NCBI GenBank assembly: GCA_010645155.1
Contig: CM021320.1
Coordinates: 667,680 to 731,679 of the forward strand
Direction of reading: 5' to 3'
From: Tigriopus japonicus
Lineage: Eukaryota > Arthropoda > Copepoda > Harpacticoida > Harpacticidae
Length of the DNA stretch: 64,000 nt
Shown here: piece by piece, positions 59,701-64,000 of the stretch
Layout of the letters: the number at the start of each line of letters is the position of its first letter
Numbering within the stretch: the first letter of the stretch is position 1
Notes under the pieces: generated by a model
Seen by the model: the letters and a program-made list of their open reading frames with translations, nothing else
Database searches by the model: none
Told to the model about the DNA's origin: nothing
Made by a program: the position numbers and the translations under genes

Positions 59701-62179
59701 CTGGATACCGGCAAGTATCCAGTAATCGGCAATTAGTAAAAAAAGACAATTCAAAGCTTCCATGCTCAGTGAATGAGCATAATCAAACGAATTCAGTTGT
59801 AGATTCTGGGTTTAAAATGGCTAGGGATGCGTCAAAGTTGAGATCAACTCTCCAAAAGCTTTATTACAATTCTCAAGCCCAATTCACATCTCGTTGTGAC
59901 AATCAATCAAAACAAGAGTTTTTCCCTCGCAGATCAAACTTAGACCATGAAATGCCAGAGCCTGTTTCTGATCCACCTCTAACCAGTTTGGCCCCTAAAT
60001 CCTCGGCTGAATTCGTCGGATTCCACTCATCTTTTTCAACTTGATCAACTGAACTTTGTTGCGAGGTTAGAGTAATTTAAGCAAAGATCAATGCACGCTA
60101 TTCAGACCAAACTAGTGCACCTGCAATCGTCCAAAAGTACATCAATTTGACTTTCAGTTCCAACCATAAGCACTGCGACTATTACATATTTCGAAACGTT
60201 GTTTCTCGCTACACGGAGCAATGTATCTTGCTGAAATTCGCAAACGACATCCTTAAATGATTGTCATATATAAATCTGTAAAAAATCTTTTACTTGAATG
60301 GAATTCGCCTAGTTAAAATCCACCTGAGCTGATCAGCTGAGCGGAGGCTTCCATACCTCACGTTTTCCTGAGCTGGCTGTATTATTTAAAACGCTCACCT
60401 TGAAAACGCTCCAAAACGCTAAACGCAACCACTGAGCATGTCTCATTGTTCCGAGTGTTACAAAAGAAATGAAAGAGCAAATAATAACATTTATACCTCG
60501 GGATTGAAATCACAATGAACCTCACCCTCATTGCATATTGCATTGGCCAAACACTTCTTTAGAAAGTGATTTGTTTATAAGTCAAAATCAAAATTGGGAA
60601 ACAGGCACACAGAATTAACTAAGCTTACAAAAAATGTCATCTTTTATGACCTGATCAGCGCCTCTTGTGGTCAAATGGAAGCATAGTTGCCAGCTAGTGG
60701 AGTGAGTATTAGTGCCGCCCTTTCGCAAAAGTTCAGGATTTTTCCTTCATGTATTTTTTATTTCTTTGTAGTGGCATTATGTTATCAAAATCGCATATTA
60801 TGGAGAAATTTTACTGTCAAGAAGATGTTTAACGTTTTCCCAAAGAGAGGCATTACGATTAACCATCAGGCAACTATGTTCCAATTTGACCAAAAGAGGC
60901 GCTGATCAGGCTGTAAAAGCTGACATTTTGTTGCAAGTACGCCAAAATTTGAAATGTCATGTCTAATAAGAGGAATTCGCTAACAAGTGCCAAAAATTAA
61001 GTTGCATTTGCAAGAAGCTGTCATCTTGAAAGAAGCTTTCAATCGTGTTTTGAGGGCCTTTCGTATTGATATTCAATGGCATTTTGGCATCCAATTTATT
61101 GAGGAAAAATGTGGCCATTTTTGCTAGTTCGGCTCAACGTAACTTTAAACCCCATTTGCTCTCCAGTTTCCATCTTGAGTGACTCAAACTGCATGGGTAA
61201 AATGGAAACCACTTGTACCCTTCTCAAAAGCGGGCTGCTGAATCGTTTTCTGACTTGAATCGTCGTTCTACATCGAGCGGTTAAACCGTTACAGGGATCA
61301 TGAAGTTATAATCGATTGAAAATTCCCCAATAGGATTCTAAATTTGAACCTCGGCATTGAACTTTCAACTTGTCTAATCTTCAATCCTATTCACAAACTC
61401 TCGAATCAAAAAGAGGTAATACAAGCTTGATCGAAATATCATTCCTCAAATGCGTATTTCAATTGATACAAATCAAAAGGAGTTTTCTTGTTAGTCAACG
61501 AATATGTATTCTAGTTTTTAGGGATACATTTGGTTTCATGTAACTAATTCAACAGGTTGAAGCTTGAGTTGCTTTCTGGGGCCAAACCAATTGTGTCTTG
61601 TTGAGAAAGTTTCCATTTTAATTAGTTCCAAACAAAAAGTTATTGAAAGTTCTGTGCTAGTTTTGAACCATCACCAGCATTGCATGGAAAAATCTTTTCG
61701 CAAATAATTTACGCTTTCAATACCAAGAAATTGACACACACGCCCAATTGTTGCAAGTATCATTATTCGTGGGATTATTTGGACGTCCTTAAAGGAAAAA
61801 AAACAGTCTGCAAATATTCAATCACGAAAGTGCTTCTGTGAAAAGCAAAGAAACGCTCGTCTAGATCCAGTTCCAAATTCACAAAACTTGCCACGTGATA
61901 TTACTCGTAGAATGACGAAGTTGTACCGTTCAATTCAAGAGAAGATCAAATTGTATTATCTCGGTGAAATGTCGTTTGAATGCGGATCTGATGACTTGGA
62001 CAATGATCTCAATTTATTCAGGAATCTAGAGACCGTTCGTTCGTTCGCTGTCTCTTGAATCGAACTATATACCTTAAAAACTTCATTTCAGAAGAGGACT
62101 TTTCTTGTGTGGTTTGTGAACGAGCCTTTTTCACGGCCCGACAACTCGAACGACATCAAATTCGGAAACGGCATTGGGG
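47709..62179 (+). CDS. C2H2 zinc-finger protein, paralogue 2 (3' end beyond window)
   Basis: Exons 47709-47985, 58128-58544 and 62092-62179 join in frame with the same phases (1, 1, 2) as gene 1; all junctions are GT-AG. The visible 260 residues begin at an ATG preceded by an in-frame TAG. Exon 1 is basic and has a block GQVFSNMLVSLKNVIVGNIL resembling gene 1 (ETISSMVTSFKTVF). Exon 2 starts GSIQASKHGYGKLLTD (compare gene 1 TTNRKFYDKLPITD), is Ser/Thr-rich and ends in an acidic GSDDSEDESSW stretch. Exon 3 holds finger 1 (C237, C240, H253, H259; C-x2-C-x12-H-x5-H) followed by WG. I found no exon for the second finger before 64000; it may be to the right. If exon 3 is terminal, TGA follows HWG directly. 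Introns are 10.1 kb and 3.5 kb. Confidence 0.72.
47986..52970. other. Intron 1 of zinc-finger gene 2, first part
   Basis: Begins GTAAGC. No exon recognised. A fragment of the 25791 MITE family (GCCTCCCTCTTCAGGAAATTC, about 51737) is present. Frames at 50300-51195 and 52378-52578 have no support. Confidence 0.45.
52971..53460. mobile_element. Two R2 MITE copies in tandem plus a duplicated end
   Basis: The first copy (52971-about 53178) starts GGTCGGTTGTTGAAGTAG and is cut short at its right end. The second (53182-53424) starts CGTCGGTTGTTGAGGTAG and ends CTACCTCAACAACTGACC. A further 36-bp right-end duplicate, CTACATCAACAACTGACC, ends at 53460. Each copy is an inverted repeat centred on GATTGAAAAACG. 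Confidence 0.8.
54465..54620. repeat. R2 MITE fragment
   Basis: AAAAACGCAGCTTATGCACTGA and a right end GCGCTCAACAACTATCCCA resemble R2. Diverged. Confidence 0.45.
54678..55345 (+). repeat. SINE-like repeat, copy 2, interrupted
   Basis: It matches 34345-34655 in two blocks (54678-54817 and 55238-55345) with about 420 unrelated bases between, so another sequence appears to have inserted in the middle. Confidence 0.55.
55400..55732. mobile_element. Copy of the ~450-bp palindromic MITE
   Basis: The centre AATGAATGAACTCGCCCTTTTG..AAAAGGGTTAGTTCATTCATTC and the right arm to CAGTGGTTCTTGG match 25791-26240. The left outer part is missing or diverged. Confidence 0.7.
55740..55858. repeat. R2 MITE fragment
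   Basis: GATTGAAAAACGAAGC and the right end TTAAACAACTGACCTACC are recognisable R2 right-half landmarks. Confidence 0.5.
55859..58127. other. Intron 1 of zinc-finger gene 2, last part
   Basis: Ends in a strong polypyrimidine tract and CAG at 58125-58127. A 64-codon ATG frame at 56555-56749 is the only one with ordinary-looking codons, but it has no homologue I know and no splice context. Confidence 0.4.
58545..62091. other. Intron 2 of zinc-finger gene 2
   Basis: GTGAGT donor, TTTCAG acceptor. A frame at 59817-60044 (from the first ATG) is hydrophilic and could be an exon of unknown status, but no junction supports it. A GTTC-type short repeat occurs just upstream of the acceptor (62035-62048). 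Confidence 0.45.
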
Positions 62180-64000
62180 GTGAGTTTATTGGTAAAATTT
62201 GGTTTCATAATGATTGTACTTGAAAAGTTACGAAGTTCCAAAAAGAGGCTCTTTGGTGGAATCCTGTTGTTATTGTTGGAACATTGTATTCGTACGAGGC
62301 TTAGTAAATGCTAAAAAGATTAGTAAAAGCACTTGCAAGGTTAGGTGTTGAATGAGTAAAACCTCTTCCAAATATAGAATCCATTAACGGCTTATTCATG
62401 AAGCCCAAAGCAGTCTAGCCAAGCCATGAGATTTGTTTTTGTTCAAAACGTAACACATTTATTACGACCATACTCAAGGACGGCTGAATCCAGAAAGGAT
62501 CAACCCACCATTACGCATTCGTTTATTTACCGTGACTATCAATTCATTCTACAATCAAGGCTGGATATGAGAATCCTCAATCTTAGAATATCTCGTGTTA
62601 TAAGAATCCTTTTGACAAAAAATAGTTCTCGGTATTCTTATGATGTTGCTCCTGATGAAAAATATTCCTTAATTCAGCTTTGATAGTACTTCAAAAAGAT
62701 CTCAAAGTCCCAATAAGACCAATGGTTCACTGTCTGAGCCGTGTATTATTTTAAGTGTTTTTTAAAAGTTATAATTTCACTACATAATCCGCTCTTTTCA
62801 ATTAGAAATGCGCATCTTATGTACTGACAATTCTTAAGCACTGGGTATTGAACTCATGGATTGAACTTAGACAAATCTTAAATCCAAGTAAATTCCTTTA
62901 AGGAAAAGTTTTCATAGGAAAATTTGACTTTGTTAAGTGTGAAAATGGACACATTTCTAGGGTAAGGCAACATTTCTTAAGGCCCCAGTTCCATATTCAT
63001 TCAGAGCTAGAGAGTGCTTCATGGATAAATGCAAGTCATATATCTACGAATTGAATCTTGTGCTCTCGACACAAAAAAACATCTCACTGGTGCTTAAAAA
63101 CAAAACGTTGAAAACCGCCAATAACAAACTTCCAATAAGCTGCGGTGGCAAATAATGCTAAGTTTGTAAGTAAGCTTGTGGCTTTTTAATTAAAGTTTCT
63201 TGCGTCTTGCAAATTGAGCATGTCTGCTCAAAAATATCTCTGGGGAAATGAATTTGCTTTGACGTGACTTCATTTGCCGTTCGATTTCAATTGTGTAAAA
63301 GAAGTTTTCTCTTGGAACTCAAAGTTGCATTTCTAGTTATTTCATTGAATTTATTTACTTTTGTCGGCCACAAAATATGGAACGCGAAGCCAACCTGACA
63401 CGTCAAGCGCTCTCCTTGGAGCGATCCTATTTTTCAAATTTACATTTTAAACACTAGGTGTAAGTATTGCACGGGTTGATGAGTAGTTGAGCATCTTGTC
63501 CAAAATGCAACAATTTTCAACTTTGAATGCAAATTTCATCATTGTTGGTTGCCATCGGCTCCCCGCCAAAAGGCGCACAAAACAATCCAAATTCTAAACA
63601 ACTTCCTTAATAATCGCAAGAGTATGTGCTTACTATCAGTTTCTGTATCATACGTTGTTACAAGCATTTGCAATTTAAGAGATTTCTTTCAAGAGGGATC
63701 ACAACCTCGAAGTTCTCAACTTTCATCTATGAGTAAAAGGAATTCGTCTTCAAAGAACGTGCAATTATTCAGCTTCCACAATCAAAAGAAGCTGGTCGCT
63801 TTTCTAAGCAACTTATATTTCTTCAGAGAGAACTTTCTCCCAGTTCCTTTTACCGTGGGTATGACCACATAATGCATTTGTAAGTAGGGGTATCCCATTG
63901 CTCTCCCTGGAAATGACAAATTGCCACATAAAAATAACACATTAAGTACTAGCACAACTCACGCACTAATGCTGTCTTTAGCCAGAGTGCCACGTGTCCA
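62180..64000. other. Probable intron 3 of zinc-finger gene 2
   Basis: Begins GTGAGT. I looked for an exon equivalent to gene 1 exon 4 (start G TGC xxx xxx TGC) and found none before the window edge. Confidence 0.45.

Overview
The window is metazoan nuclear DNA, most likely from an arthropod. The genes are split by GT-AG introns and carry AATAAA signals and a TATA box. The gene set (an unc-80-type channel subunit, a ZIP zinc transporter, C2H2 zinc-finger proteins) and the repeats (mariner, pogo, hAT, Mutator/Foldback-like, non-LTR) are animal-type. A crustacean such as a copepod is my best guess, but that is inference. There is no bacterial operon structure, and most open frames here are chance frames in introns or repeats.

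Layout. At 3884-4211 (minus) lie two exons that I read as the 5' end of an unc80 gene; the rest of that gene runs off the left edge, so 1-3883 is probably its intron. From 4.2 to 16.7 kb is repeat-rich intergenic DNA. It holds a hAT-type MITE with target-site duplication (TSD), an inverted-repeat MITE, two copies of a longer dispersed repeat (R1) that differ by a small inversion, a LINE 3' fragment and a head-to-head mariner derivative with TA flanks. At 16800-17266 is a TATA-driven two-exon gene for a small secreted cysteine-containing protein. At 17909-25641 is a complete three-exon ZIP1-3 family zinc transporter; its 6.6-kb first intron contains a pogo-like element with a hAT MITE nested in it and an assembly gap.

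At 27697-32984 is a complete four-exon gene with two C2H2 fingers. A paralogue with the same intron phases begins at 47709 and has further exons at 58128-58544 and 62092-62179; its last exon is probably beyond the right edge. Between the two paralogues lie a 1.19-kb Foldback-like element with tandem-repeat terminal inverted repeats (TIRs), a 22-bp minisatellite core and a 9-bp TSD; two MITE families; a dead mariner transposase split by an R1 copy; a second assembly gap; a perfectly spaced array of seven tRNA-Ser(UGA) copies; and a LINE reverse transcriptase remnant lacking the catalytic ADD segment.

The genes do not form one pathway. The most distinctive items are the Foldback-like element, the 165-bp-period tRNA-Ser array, the zinc-finger paralogue pair and the invertible segment in R1.
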